A stretch of DNA of 64,000 bases from Chachezhania sediminis (GCF_009765275.1 NZ_VOPH01000014.1:1-64000), one strand, 5' to 3'. Shown: positions 16,427 to 26,806, counted from the first letter of the stretch. The notes: generated by a model from the letters alone, not told the origin. Made by a program: numbers and translations.

Positions 16427-17407
16427 TCAGGGCGCGATGATCGGGGTGGCGTTCAGTTCCGCCGCGCGGGTGCCGACGCCGGTGAAGACCGACCCATGTT
16501 CGAACCACGACTTGGGCGCGGGCGCGCCCCACAGGGTCTGGCGCTGCGGGTCTTTCAGGTCCCACTTGATGGGTTCCAGGTCCGGATCCACGGTCTGGTA
16601 ATCGGAACAGTAGATCTCGATCCGGTGGCCGTCGGGGTCCAGGATGTAAAGAAAAAACGCGTTCGATATGCCGTGCCGCCCCGGCCCCCGTTCGATATTG
16701 CCGACGTAGCCCGTGGTCGCCATCAGGTCCAACAGATCGATGATGTTCAAAGGCGTCGGCACCCAGAAGGCCGTGTGATGCAGCCGCGGGCCGGTGCCGT
16801 TGGTGAAGGCGATGTCGTGGACGCCGCCCTTGCGATGCGTCCACGCGGCCCAGAGACGGCCGGACTCCTCGTCCTCGGTGTATTCCGTCACGCGGAAACC
16901 GATCTGGCCATAGAAGGCTACTGCCATATCCACGTTCGGCACGAAGCAGTTGAAGTGGTCGATCCGCAGCGGCTTCACGCCCCGGTAGAGTTCGTATTTC
17001 TGATGGATCGGCGGCAGCCGGTCCATCTTGTGATAAAACTCCATCGGTGCGCCGAAACAGTCATGTGTCCGCAACGTCCGGCCCTGATACGGGCGTTCGA
17101 CCCAGTCCACGGCATGGCCCTGGCCTTCGAACCAGGCATGGGCCTTGTCCAGGTCGTCCTCGGACCAGAGCTTGTAGGACAGGTAGTCGATCCCGGCCTC
17201 CGGCTTCTTCTTCAGGACCAGGCAGTGATGGCCGCGTTCCTCCATCGCGCGCAGATAGATCGTGTCCGCGTCCTCGTCCGTGACCTGCAACCCCAGGGTC
17301 TGGGTATAGAAGGTGCGGCTGGCAGCCAGGTCGGTCACGCCGAATTCCACATGGCTCAGCCGGACGATGTTGAACGGCGGGTTCAGGTTCGGTGCGGGGA
17401 TCGGCAT
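16427..17407 (-). CDS. hpaD: 3,4-dihydroxyphenylacetate 2,3-dioxygenase (type I extradiol)
   Basis: 326 residues, two vicinal-oxygen-chelate modules. It cleaves homoprotocatechuate next to its hydroxyls to give 5-carboxymethyl-2-hydroxymuconate semialdehyde. The Fe/Mn ligands are expected to be His in LRIDHFNCFVPN, His in RLHHTAFWV and Glu in GHRIEIYCSDY. The long C-terminal tail (KSWFEHGSVFTG) is also seen in the HPCD group. This is the VOC-type enzyme found in Gram-positives and Rhodobacterales, not the unrelated LigB-type HpaD of E. coli. It lies directly upstream of hpaG. Confidence 0.9.
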   Translation of the reverse strand: MPIPAPNLNPPFNIVRLSHVEFGVTDLAASRTFYTQTLGLQVTDEDADTIYLRAMEERGHHCLVLKKKPEAGIDYLSYKLWSEDDLDKAHAWFEGQGHAVDWVERPYQGRTLRTHDCFGAPMEFYHKMDRLPPIHQKYELYRGVKPLRIDHFNCFVPNVDMAVAFYGQIGFRVTEYTEDEESGRLWAAWTHRKGGVHDIAFTNGTGPRLHHTAFWVPTPLNIIDLLDLMATTGYVGNIERGPGRHGISNAFFLYILDPDGHRIEIYCSDYQTVDPDLEPIKWDLKDPQRQTLWGAPAPKSWFEHGSVFTGVGTRAAELNATPIIAP

Positions 17408-17458
17408 GGTTTCCTCCCAATCTTTCCCGGTCTTCTTGGTCTTTTGCAGCCGGGCGGA

Positions 17459-18970
<1,512 letters not shown>

Positions 18971-18974
18971 GCTT

Positions 18975-19373
18975 TCAGTCCTTCGTCGTCCGGCCCGACA
19001 GGCGGGCGTGAATGGGCGTGTCCTTCCAGCTGAGCGCCGGGTCGATGATCCGGATTTCCAGCGACAGCGCGAAATGCGGCTGGGACAAAGGACCCGACAG
19101 CGCGCCCTGCAGGGCCGAAAAGATCAGGTCGCCCGCGTCCTTCAACGCCTCGGTCGTCCGGCCCGCACCGGCCGACAGTGTGGCGGCCAGGAAATGGTTT
19201 TCGGGCAAACCGTCTGCCACGATAGCATGGTCCGCCCGGTGCAGCCGCACGCGGATGCCCGCCACCGGAAAGAGGCCCGCCGCCAGCATCGCCTGATGGC
19301 CCGCACGGGCCACCGCGGCCATGTCGGCCTGACTTTCCAGTCCCGGTGAATACTCGATCGCCAAATGTGCCAT
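18975..19373 (-). CDS. hpaF: 5-carboxymethyl-2-hydroxymuconate delta-isomerase
   Basis: 132 residues of the CHMI family, a small tautomerase-fold enzyme. MAHLAIEYSPGLE begins with the conserved segment; the family's N-terminal Pro nucleophile is commonly in position 2, whereas here residue 2 is Ala, so the catalytic detail deserves checking. The tail GPLSQPHFALSLEIRIIDP matches HpaF. It is the first gene of the hpaFEDGH operon, starting 18 bases from the operator dyad. Confidence 0.85.
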   Translation of the reverse strand: MAHLAIEYSPGLESQADMAAVARAGHQAMLAAGLFPVAGIRVRLHRADHAIVADGLPENHFLAATLSAGAGRTTEALKDAGDLIFSALQGALSGPLSQPHFALSLEIRIIDPALSWKDTPIHARLSGRTTKD

Positions 19374-19390
19374 GTGCGACTCTCTCCCCT

Positions 19391-19410
19391 TTGATGAACA
19401 TGTTAAACAA
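19391..19410. promoter_or_regulatory. Probable HpaR operator
   Basis: TTGATGAACATGTTAAACAA is a 20-bp dyad with a perfect AACATGTT centre and matching TTG/CAA ends. It is the only AT-rich symmetric site in the gap between divergent hpaF and hpaR. MarR proteins bind dyads of this size; HpaR is known to repress the meta-cleavage operon and itself. Confidence 0.6.
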
Positions 19411-19469
19411 TGAAGCTCTTGTCAACGCCAGGTCTTTGCGGGACCACAACGAACGACCCGACAACACGG

Positions 19470-19928
19470 ATGACCCGCATGCCCGATAGTCCCGACACCG
19501 GCCTGTCCGAGATCCACCGGACGCTGCCGATCGCGCTTCTGCGGCTGCGCGAACGGGTAATGAGCGAATTTCGCCCGATCCTTCAGGCCCATAACGTTAC
19601 CGAACAGCAATGGCGCGTCATGCGCGTTCTGATGGAGGCGGACAGCATGGATGCCAGCGAACTGGCCGCGACGGCCTGCATCCTGGCGCCGTCGCTGTCG
19701 CGCATCCTGAAGACGCTGGACGCACGCGGGCACATTGCCATCGACCGCGACCCCCACGATGCACGCCGCGTGCAGATCCGCATGACGGACAAGGGCCGCA
19801 CCTTCATCGCCAGGGTCACGCCCGAAAGCGCCGCCGTCTATGACCGGATCGCCGAACGGCTGGGGCCAGAGCTGCTGGGGTCGCTGCTGACCGACCTGGA
19901 GACCGCACTGGAGAAGATGAACGACTGA
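19470..19928 (+). CDS. hpaR: HpaR, MarR-family repressor of the homoprotocatechuate operon
   Basis: 152 residues. The winged helix is visible as VTEQQWRVMRVLMEADSMDA, then ACILAPSLSRILKTLDARG, and the wing DRDPHDARRVQIRMTDKG. The N-terminal IHRTLPIALLRLRERVMSEF is characteristic of HpaR. ATGs at 19470 and 19479 are both acceptable; a frame from 19410 would start inside the operator and is rejected. It diverges from hpaF and should release its operator on binding homoprotocatechuate or a related aromatic acid. Confidence 0.88.
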   Translation: MTRMPDSPDTGLSEIHRTLPIALLRLRERVMSEFRPILQAHNVTEQQWRVMRVLMEADSMDASELAATACILAPSLSRILKTLDARGHIAIDRDPHDARRVQIRMTDKGRTFIARVTPESAAVYDRIAERLGPELLGSLLTDLETALEKMND

Positions 19929-20210
19929 CGGTTGTCCCGTGGTGACCGGCGGCCGAAGCGCGTGCATAAAAATGCTGCGCCCGGACCTGCGACTCTGCGT
20001 AGCGATTCATCTTGTTTCCGATGACTTGCGCCGCAGATTGCCGAAAAAATGATCGAATGCCTGTACCGACGCCACGACAACCGGGGCGCGGCGGGCCCTT
20101 GGCCGATCCGGAATAGAAGTCAGGCGGTCCTCGTTTCAAAAAGAGCGATGCGCACGGGGGTGTCGCGGAAACAGCGCTCCGCTCGGCGGACCGGAAAGGG
20201 AGAAGGAAGA

Positions 20211-21209
20211 ATGACGAAGCAAGCAAGGCTGAAAGCCACCCTGTCGGCGCTGGCCCTGGTGGCAAGTGCGCAAAGCGCGGCGGCCATGGACGAGATCACG
20301 GTCGGCTACTTCCTGGAATGGCCGATGCCCTTCGAATACGCCAAGGCCACGGGCATGTATGACGAGGCCCTGGGCATGAAGGTCAACTGGGTGTCCTTCG
20401 ATGCGGGCACCGCGATGTCAGCGGCAATGGCATCGGGCGACGTGCAGATTTCCGTCAGCCAGGGCGTGCCGCCCTTCGTCGTGGGCGTTTCCGGCGGCGT
20501 CGACCTGCAGATCGTGGACGTGGCCGTCAGCTATTCCGAAAACGACAACTGCGTCGTGGCCGAGGCGCTGGAAATCGACAAGACCAATGCCAAGGAACTG
20601 GACGGCAAGAAGGTGGGTGTGCCGATCGGGACCGCCGCGCATTACGGCTTTCTGAAACAGATGGACCATTTCGGCGTCGACATCACCACCATGGAAATCG
20701 TCGACATGGCCCCGGCCGAAGGGGCTGCCGCCTTCGCCCAGGGCAACCTGGACATGGTCTGCGGCTGGGGCGGTGCGCTGCGGCGCATGAAGGAACACGG
20801 CAACGTGCTGCTGACCGGCGCCGAAAAGGAAGAACTGGGGATCCTGGTCTTCGACGTGACCTCTGTCCCCGCCTCCTTTGCCACCGAACATGCGGACGTG
20901 CTGACCAAGTTCCTGCAGGTGACGGCCGATGCCAACGCCATGTGGGCCGAAGGGTCGAAGAAGGACGAGATGGTCGCGGTGATCGCCAAGGATGCCGGCA
21001 TGGACCCCGCCGATGCCGCGGCTTCGCTGGCGACATTCACTTTCCCGACGGTGGCCGAACAGCTGGGCCCGAAATGGCTGGGCGGCGGTGCACAGGAATT
21101 CATGCTGGGCGTGGCGCAGGTCTTCGTCGACGCGGGCTCCATCCCCCAGGCGCTGAAAAGCTATGCCGACACGGTGAACACAGGCCCCCTGTCCGAGGTG
21201 AAGCACTGA
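20211..21209 (+). CDS. ABC transporter substrate-binding protein, taurine/sulfonate type
   Basis: 332 residues. A signal peptide (MTKQARLKATLSALALVASA to AAA) is followed by an NMT1/SsuA-like domain: ITVGYFLEWPMPFEYAK, then VSFDAGTAMSAAMASGDVQI and the hinge segment KKVGVPIGTAAHY. This is a TauA-type periplasmic receptor for a small sulfonate, amine or similar compound. GGGAGAAGGAAG precedes the ATG at 20211. A hairpin separates it from the ATPase gene. The adjacent RpiR and amide-metabolism genes suggest the substrate may not be taurine. Confidence 0.85.
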   Translation: MTKQARLKATLSALALVASAQSAAAMDEITVGYFLEWPMPFEYAKATGMYDEALGMKVNWVSFDAGTAMSAAMASGDVQISVSQGVPPFVVGVSGGVDLQIVDVAVSYSENDNCVVAEALEIDKTNAKELDGKKVGVPIGTAAHYGFLKQMDHFGVDITTMEIVDMAPAEGAAAFAQGNLDMVCGWGGALRRMKEHGNVLLTGAEKEELGILVFDVTSVPASFATEHADVLTKFLQVTADANAMWAEGSKKDEMVAVIAKDAGMDPADAAASLATFTFPTVAEQLGPKWLGGGAQEFMLGVAQVFVDAGSIPQALKSYADTVNTGPLSEVKH

Positions 21210-21218
21210 CGACAGCAA

Positions 21219-21245
21219 CCGGGCGCGGGGACCCCTTGCGCCCGG
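21219..21245 (+). promoter_or_regulatory. Hairpin between binding-protein and ATPase genes
   Basis: CCGGGCGC (21219-21226) pairs with GCGCCCGG (21238-21245); the loop contains a further GGGG/CCCC pair. There is no U-run, so it is more likely an mRNA-protecting or attenuating hairpin that raises binding-protein levels over the membrane parts than a full terminator. Confidence 0.5.
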
Positions 21246-21297
21246 ATCGGCCCGTGCATGGGCCGGATGTATCGGTTCGGCCCGGGGGAATGGCGTC

Positions 21298-22104
21298 ATG
21301 GACGGTCTGCATATCGAAAACCTATCCATGCGGTTCGACCTTCCGAACGGCACAAGCGTGCAGGCGCTTCAGGACGTCTCGCTTGAAATCGGATCGGGCG
21401 AGATGGTGTCCATCCTCGGGCCTTCGGGCTGTGGCAAGACCACGCTTCTGAACATCGTGGCAGGGTTTCTGGCGCCCACCGGCGGCCGGGTGCGGATGAA
21501 CGGGCACGACGTTTCCGGTCCCGCGGCCGAACGGGGGATGGTGTTCCAAAAGGGCGCGCTGTTTGAATGGATGAACGTACGCGACAACGTGGAATTCGGC
21601 CCCAAGATGAAGGGCATGCCCGCCGCCGAACGGCGGGCGATTTCCGACCGGCTGCTGGAAACTGTGGGCCTGCGGGATTTCAAGGAAAAGGCGGTCTATG
21701 AACTGTCGGGCGGCATGCAGCAGCGCGTGGCGCTGGCCCGCTGTCTGGCCAATGACCCGGACCTGATCCTGATGGACGAACCCCTGGGCGCGCTCGACGC
21801 GCTGACGCGCGAGAAGATGCAGGGTCTGGTCCTGAAGCTGTGGAAGGAAACCCGCAAGACCGTCGTCCTGATCACCCATTCGGTCGAAGAGGCGCTGTTG
21901 TTGGGCGAACGCCTGATCGTCATGGCCCCGCGTCCGGGCCGGATCTACAAAGAATACCGCCTGCCCTTTGCCGAACGCGGTGTGAACGCCGACCTGCGCG
22001 AGGTCAAGAAAAGCGAGGGCTTCGCCCAAACGCGGGACGAGATCCTGTCGATGATCTGGGAAATGGAAGAGGAAATCATGGGCCGGGCGGAGGCAGGCGC
22101 ATGA
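21298..22104 (+). CDS. ABC transporter ATPase, taurine/sulfonate type
   Basis: 268 residues. Walker A GPSGCGKTT, Q-loop near ERGMVFQKGALF, signature LSGGMQQRVALARCL, Walker B LILMDEPLGALDAL and an ITHSVEEALLL H-loop are all intact. The TauB/SsuB group energises import through the adjacent permease. The stop overlaps the permease start (ATGA at 22101). Confidence 0.9.
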   Translation: MDGLHIENLSMRFDLPNGTSVQALQDVSLEIGSGEMVSILGPSGCGKTTLLNIVAGFLAPTGGRVRMNGHDVSGPAAERGMVFQKGALFEWMNVRDNVEFGPKMKGMPAAERRAISDRLLETVGLRDFKEKAVYELSGGMQQRVALARCLANDPDLILMDEPLGALDALTREKMQGLVLKLWKETRKTVVLITHSVEEALLLGERLIVMAPRPGRIYKEYRLPFAERGVNADLREVKKSEGFAQTRDEILSMIWEMEEEIMGRAEAGA

Positions 22105-23375
22105 CCGGCTGGATCGTCCTGCTTCTTTATGTTCTGCTTTTTGCCGGGGCCTTCGTCCTGATCAACTTCGTCCGTCGGATGAGCGCCAAGTCGAAGGACT
22201 TCACCAGCCTGAAGACCGTGACTTTCGGCGACGAAAGCGCGATCCGGCCGGACCGCGCGGCATCCGTCCTGTCGGTCCTGGTGATCTTTCTGATCTGGGG
22301 CGCCTTCACCGGGTCGAAATGGGCGCCGTTCCACGTTCCGGGGCCCTTTCTGGGCGAAACGTCCTTTACCTATACCGCCACCGCCGCCGACGGATCCACT
22401 GACGATGCCCTGGTCGAGGTGCTGGTCCATTCCCCGGACGAGGATCCCGACGCGCCGTTGGTGGAGCCGGGCGAAGGCATGGCCAAGAACATGTCCGACA
22501 CGGTCCAGGTCTGGCGGTCGACCCTGATCCGCGCCACGTCGAACGACGAACCGGCAGACCCGGAAGGCTATCGCGTCACCGCAATCGATGGCCAGCCCAT
22601 CGCCCCGGGCGGGGCCGTAAAGGTGAAGGACGGCACGGTAACGATGACCGCCAAGGGCAGTCTCAGCTTCGAACCGGCCCGCGGGCTTCAGATGGAGCCG
22701 ATCTGGATGCCCAGTCCCGAGGCCGTCGTCAGCCGTTTCGCGGAAATCGCGACCTCCGGATACCAGAACTTCACCCTGTGGGACCATCTGGGCTGGTCGC
22801 TGCTGCGCGTGCTGGTGGGTTTTGCCTGCGGGTCGGCCCTGGGCATCCCCCTGGGCTATGCCATGGGTCTGTCGGGCTGGTTCCGGGGCTGGTTCGACCC
22901 GATCGTGGAATTCATGCGACCGGTGCCGCCCTTGGCGCTGATCCCGTTGGTGATCATCTGGTTCGGTATCTGGGAAACGGGCAAGATCGTCCTGCTGTTC
23001 CTGGCCGCACTTTGGGTCATGACCATTGCCGCGCGGGCGGGTGTGTCGGGGGTGAACATCACCAAGGTGCATGCCGCCTTTTCGCTGGGGGCCAGCAAGT
23101 GGCAGGTGCTGCGCCACGTGATCGTGCCGAATTCCCTGCCCGAGATCTTTACCGGGGCCCGGGTCGCCATGGGGGTCTGCTGGGGCACGGTCGTCGCGGC
23201 CGAACTGGTGGCCGCGCAAAAGGGCGCCGGCATGATGATCATCGCCGCATCGAAGTTCCAGCTGACCGATATCGTGATCATGGGGATCATCCTGATTGGC
23301 ATCATCGGCTACGGCATCGACATCCTGATGCGGATGGCCGAACGGGTGCTGGTGCCGTGGAAAGGCCGGTCCTGA
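22101..23375 (+). CDS. ABC transporter permease, taurine type, with a large periplasmic insertion
   Basis: 424 residues against 250-280 usual for TauC/SsuC. TM1 is at about 4-22 and TM2 at about 54-71. Residues about 72-230 should be periplasmic, judging from the positive RRMSAKSK loop before TM2. The inserted part has beta-strand-rich segments, SFTYTATAADGSTDDALVEV (about 88-107) and VTAIDGQPIAPGGAVKVKDG (about 159-178) followed by TVTMTAKGSLSFEPA, which read like cadherin/Ig-type adhesin repeats. The normal permease domain follows (about 235-420), with an EAA-type loop in AAFSLGASKWQVLRHVIVPN. The start is fixed by the ATGA overlap. Confidence 0.85.
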   Translation: MTGWIVLLLYVLLFAGAFVLINFVRRMSAKSKDFTSLKTVTFGDESAIRPDRAASVLSVLVIFLIWGAFTGSKWAPFHVPGPFLGETSFTYTATAADGSTDDALVEVLVHSPDEDPDAPLVEPGEGMAKNMSDTVQVWRSTLIRATSNDEPADPEGYRVTAIDGQPIAPGGAVKVKDGTVTMTAKGSLSFEPARGLQMEPIWMPSPEAVVSRFAEIATSGYQNFTLWDHLGWSLLRVLVGFACGSALGIPLGYAMGLSGWFRGWFDPIVEFMRPVPPLALIPLVIIWFGIWETGKIVLLFLAALWVMTIAARAGVSGVNITKVHAAFSLGASKWQVLRHVIVPNSLPEIFTGARVAMGVCWGTVVAAELVAAQKGAGMMIIAASKFQLTDIVIMGIILIGIIGYGIDILMRMAERVLVPWKGRS

Positions 23376-23496
23376 TCCCTGTAAAGGATCTCTCTCGCGA
23401 AAACGGCAAGGCCGCAATCCGGCCCCGCCGGACCCGGGGTTTCTTTGCAGGACGGTTTCCGGAACCACGCGTGCCTGCGTCGAAACATTTGCATCA

Positions 23497-23545
23497 GATG
23501 ATCAAATATTTATTCTTTTGACATAGGATTTTCAAAGGTCCAGAC
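23497..23545 (+). promoter_or_regulatory. Probable promoter/operator of the rpiR gene
   Basis: An AT-rich island contains GATGATCAAAT (23497-23507) and a consensus -35-like TTGACA (23518-23523); the matching -10 is poor. The motif GA-N-GATCAAAT recurs at 25954-25964 before the amidohydrolase genes, so it may be the RpiR target. Confidence 0.4.
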
Positions 23546-23577
23546 TGTGGGTCATCCACGAAAGGACCCCGGACCCG

Positions 23578-24426
23578 ATGAAGATCCGCGATATGCTTGA
23601 AGACATGTCGGACCAGTTGACCCCGGCCGAGCGGCAGCTGACGTCGGTGCTTCTGGCAGATTACCCCTTCGCCGGGCTGGAACCGATCCAGGACCTGTCG
23701 AAACGGGCCCATATCTCGGCCCCATCGATTTCGCGCTTCGTGGCCAAGCTGGGCTTTGCCGGCTTCCAGGACTTCCAGCAGCGGCTGGTGAAGGAACTGA
23801 AGGAAGGCCAGAAATCGCCCATCGACCTGCAAAGCGGGCAGGTCCTGGACAGCGACGCGCCGCTGGCATCCTACTTCAGCCAGATCGAGGCGCTGAACAA
23901 GGAAATGGTCGAACGCGTAACAGCCAGCCAGTTCAACCGGCTGGTCGAGCTTCTGACCGACCCGAAACGCGGTATCTACATGATCGGCGGCCGGATGAGC
24001 GACACGATCGCCGACTTCTTCGTCCGCCACCTGCGGCAGGTCCGGGCGGGGGTGGTGCATATCCCCACCGATCCGGAATACTGGCCGGAATACCTGATGC
24101 GGATGCGGGCGCGCGATGTGCTGCTGATCATCGACTTCCGCCGCTACCAGGCCAACCTGGCCCGGCTGTCGGCACAGGCGCGGGCGCGCAAGGTGCAGAC
24201 CGTCGTCATCACCGATCAATGGATCACCCCCGCGGCCAAGGGCGCGACCGAGTTGATCTCGGTGCCCGTGGCGTCGGGCACGGTCTGGGACAGTTACCTG
24301 CCCGCCTTCGCGCTGATCGAGGCCCTTCTGGTGCCGATCGCCGACCGGGACTGGAAAGCGACAATGAAACGGATTTCGGAGTGGGACATGCTGCGGGACG
24401 AACCGGCACCGGGGATGAAGCCATGA
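23578..24426 (+). CDS. MurR/RpiR-family transcriptional regulator
   Basis: 282 residues. The N-terminal HTH_6 domain (about 1-75) has LTPAERQLTSVLLADYPFAG and the recognition region APSISRFVAKLGFAGFQDFQ. A SIS domain (about 120-255) contains GIYMIGGRMSDTIADFFVRH. SIS-domain regulators usually bind phosphosugars, but relatives in amine and amino-acid clusters sense other metabolites. The stop overlaps the glutamine-synthetase-like start (ATGA at 24423), so it controls, and is transcribed with, that enzyme. Confidence 0.9.
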   Translation: MKIRDMLEDMSDQLTPAERQLTSVLLADYPFAGLEPIQDLSKRAHISAPSISRFVAKLGFAGFQDFQQRLVKELKEGQKSPIDLQSGQVLDSDAPLASYFSQIEALNKEMVERVTASQFNRLVELLTDPKRGIYMIGGRMSDTIADFFVRHLRQVRAGVVHIPTDPEYWPEYLMRMRARDVLLIIDFRRYQANLARLSAQARARKVQTVVITDQWITPAAKGATELISVPVASGTVWDSYLPAFALIEALLVPIADRDWKATMKRISEWDMLRDEPAPGMKP

Positions 24427-25733
24427 GCGACGAGGGTCAACGGCTGAGCTTTGTCGGCACCTCGGATCTGGCCGGGCTGATCCGGGGCAAGTCCTTTCCC
24501 GAAGGCGAATGGGCCAAGCGGACCAGGCGCGGGATCGGCTGGACGCCGACCAATGTTCAGATCACCTGTTTCGACGCGATCGCGGAAACGCCCTTCGGAT
24601 CGCTGGGCGACCTTGTGCTGGTGCCGGACGAGACGACCCGGTTCCGGCTGGGCGGTGCCCGGCCGCTGGATTTCAGCCTAGGCGACATCCGTTCGCTGGA
24701 AGGGGAACCGTGGGACTTCTGCACCCGCAGCCTGGCGCGGAAGGCGCTGAATCAGTTGCACGAGGTCGCGGGCGCCCATGTCGTGGCCGCCTATGAACAC
24801 GAATTCCAGCTGCGCGACGTCCCCGCACGCAGGGGGGATTCCTACGGGTTCAAGGGCTTCCGCGACGCGCAGGCCTGGGCCGAACCCCTGATGGATGCGC
24901 TGACGGCGGCGGGCATCGTGCCCGACAGTTTCATGAAGGAATACGGGCCTGGCCAGTACGAGGTGGTGATGAAACCCGCGCAGGGCCTGGCCGCCGCCGA
25001 CAATGCCGCCCTTCTGCGCCTTCTGACCCATGACGTGCTGGGCGGCCTTGGGCTGAAGCCCACCTTTGCGCCCATCCTGGACCCCGACAGCGTCGGCAAC
25101 GGCCTGCACGTGCACATGAGCTTTGTCGACGACGGCGGCACGCCCCTGACCCATGACGCGACCGATCCCCACGGGCTCAGCCCGCTGACGCGCCATTTCA
25201 TCGGCGGCGTACTGACATATCTCGATCAGATCCTGGCGCTACTGGCCCCGTCCGAAATCAGCTATCTCCGCCTGACGCCCCACCGGTGGAGCGCCGCCTT
25301 CAACAACCTTGGCTACCGGGACCGTGAAGCCTCGGTCCGGATCTGCCCGGTGACGGCACAGGATCCCGAGGGCATCGCGAAACAGTTCAACTTTGAACTG
25401 CGGGCGGCGGATTGCGCGGCGAGCCCGTTCCTGACCATGGCCGCGATGGTCTTTGCCGGGGTGCAGGGCATTCGCGACAGGATCGACCCGCCGGCGCCGA
25501 CGCAGGAAGACCTGTCGCTGCTGACGCCCGAGGCGTTGGAAGCCAAGGGCTTCCGCCGCCTGCCGACCTCGCTTGACGAGGCTTTGAAACGGTTCTCGGG
25601 CTCGGCCATGGTGCGGCAATGGTTCGGGGACGGCTTTGTCGACCTTTACACCGCGCACAAGCGGGGCGAGATGGCCGCCATCGCCGACCTGGACTGGCGC
25701 GCGAAATGCGACCGCTATGCTGAGGTGTACTGA
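24423..25733 (+). CDS. Glutamine-synthetase-like ligase (gamma-glutamylamide synthetase type)
   Basis: 436 residues of GS fold. Active-site motifs are present: the metal/glutamate segment KEYGPGQYEVVMKPAQG, the ATP/metal His in GNGLHVHMSF, LTPHRWSAAFNNLGYRDREA with SVRI (ATP/glutamate Arg), and FNFELRAADCAASPFLT (metal Glu, substrate Arg). It is shorter than housekeeping GlnA and lacks an adenylylation-type tail, fitting PuuA/GlnT/GlnA-like ligases that join glutamate, or another acid, to an amine. The preceding rpiR and following amidohydrolases suggest it handles a nitrogen compound delivered by the flanking transporters. Confidence 0.82.
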   Translation: MSDEGQRLSFVGTSDLAGLIRGKSFPEGEWAKRTRRGIGWTPTNVQITCFDAIAETPFGSLGDLVLVPDETTRFRLGGARPLDFSLGDIRSLEGEPWDFCTRSLARKALNQLHEVAGAHVVAAYEHEFQLRDVPARRGDSYGFKGFRDAQAWAEPLMDALTAAGIVPDSFMKEYGPGQYEVVMKPAQGLAAADNAALLRLLTHDVLGGLGLKPTFAPILDPDSVGNGLHVHMSFVDDGGTPLTHDATDPHGLSPLTRHFIGGVLTYLDQILALLAPSEISYLRLTPHRWSAAFNNLGYRDREASVRICPVTAQDPEGIAKQFNFELRAADCAASPFLTMAAMVFAGVQGIRDRIDPPAPTQEDLSLLTPEALEAKGFRRLPTSLDEALKRFSGSAMVRQWFGDGFVDLYTAHKRGEMAAIADLDWRAKCDRYAEVY

Positions 25734-26041
25734 GGCAAGCAGGGGACGCCTGACTAAAGTCACTGAATTCAAAAGCTTGGCAGGGGATCGGCCCGCGATT
25801 CGGGCGTGGCCCCGGCCGGGCAGCGCAACCATGCGGGCCGCTGCACGCCCCACGGGTTTCAGCGTCGTTTCAATGCCTCATTCTTCATCGGCGGCAGGAT
25901 CCGGCCGCGAATGATTTCTCTCAATAGGTACAAATCGATTGACTTTGAAAATCGACGATCAAATTCTGAACCCATGAAAAATCACGCATCATACCGCGTC
26001 TTGCAGGCGACGGCAGTGATCTGTCGTGCGGGGTTCGTCCG
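25734..26041. promoter_or_regulatory. Regulatory gap before the amidohydrolase operon
   Basis: 308 bp without a gene. The second half is AT-rich, with a -35-like TTGACT (25939-25944) and GACGATCAAAT (25954-25964), matching the motif before rpiR. It probably holds the promoter for the operon beginning at 26042. The first half shows nothing. Confidence 0.4.
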
Positions 26042-26806
26042 ATGACGGCGCCGCTGCTGCGACCGGATGCAGACCCGGCGCCCGTGGCCTGGGTGAACCG
26101 CGGCGCGGTATCGCCCATCCTTCTGGTGTGTGAACATGCCGGCCGCGCGGTGCCGCAGGCGTTGAATGGGCTGGGGCTGACCGCGGATCAGCTGTCGCTG
26201 CATATAGGGTGGGATCCGGGTGCGGCTGCCGTGACGCGGGCCATGGCGCAGCGGCTGGACTGTCCGGCGGTGCTGCAGGCCTACAGCCGGCTGGTGATCG
26301 ACTGCAACCGCCCGCCTGCTGCGCCGGATGCGATGCCCGAAACCTCGGACGGCGTGACCATTCCCGGGAACGCCGGGCTTTCGCCTGCGGACCGTGCGGC
26401 GCGGACCCGGGAAATCTTCGATCCGTTCCATGCCGCCGTCACCGCCGCGCGCACGCACGGTCCACAGATCCTTCTGTCGATCCACAGCTTTACGCCGCGG
26501 CTGATGTCGCGCGGCGGGCCCCGGCCCTGGCATATCGGCTTTCTGGGGCGGCGGGACATGGCCACCTCTGAACGGCTGATGGCCGGGGTGCGGCGCCTGC
26601 GCCCGGGCCTGTCGGTTGCCCTGAACGAACCCTACCAGATCGACGACCTGTCGGACTGGTTCGTGCCCCGCCATGGCGAGCCGTCGGGCCTGCCCCATTC
26701 CCTGATCGAAGTCCGCAACGACCTGATCGGCGACGCCGCAGGGGCGGACGAGATCGCGGCCCTGCTGTGCCGGGCCGTCGAACCATTGCTGGAGAACGCA
26801 TGCTGA
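26042..26806 (+). CDS. N-formylglutamate amidohydrolase-family protein
   Basis: 254 residues of the FGase (HutG/DUF-type zinc hydrolase) family: ILLVCEHAGRAVP, the LSLHIGWDPGAAAVTRAMA segment, YSRLVIDCNRP and LLSIHSFTPRL, plus SLIEVRNDLI. His, Asp and Glu in these segments are the expected metal ligands. The family hydrolyses N-formylglutamate or other N-acyl amino acids. There are no histidine-degradation genes nearby, so the substrate is probably a different acylated amino acid of this pathway. It overlaps the following cysteine hydrolase gene by 7 bases. Confidence 0.83.
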   Translation: MTAPLLRPDADPAPVAWVNRGAVSPILLVCEHAGRAVPQALNGLGLTADQLSLHIGWDPGAAAVTRAMAQRLDCPAVLQAYSRLVIDCNRPPAAPDAMPETSDGVTIPGNAGLSPADRAARTREIFDPFHAAVTAARTHGPQILLSIHSFTPRLMSRGGPRPWHIGFLGRRDMATSERLMAGVRRLRPGLSVALNEPYQIDDLSDWFVPRHGEPSGLPHSLIEVRNDLIGDAAGADEIAALLCRAVEPLLENAC

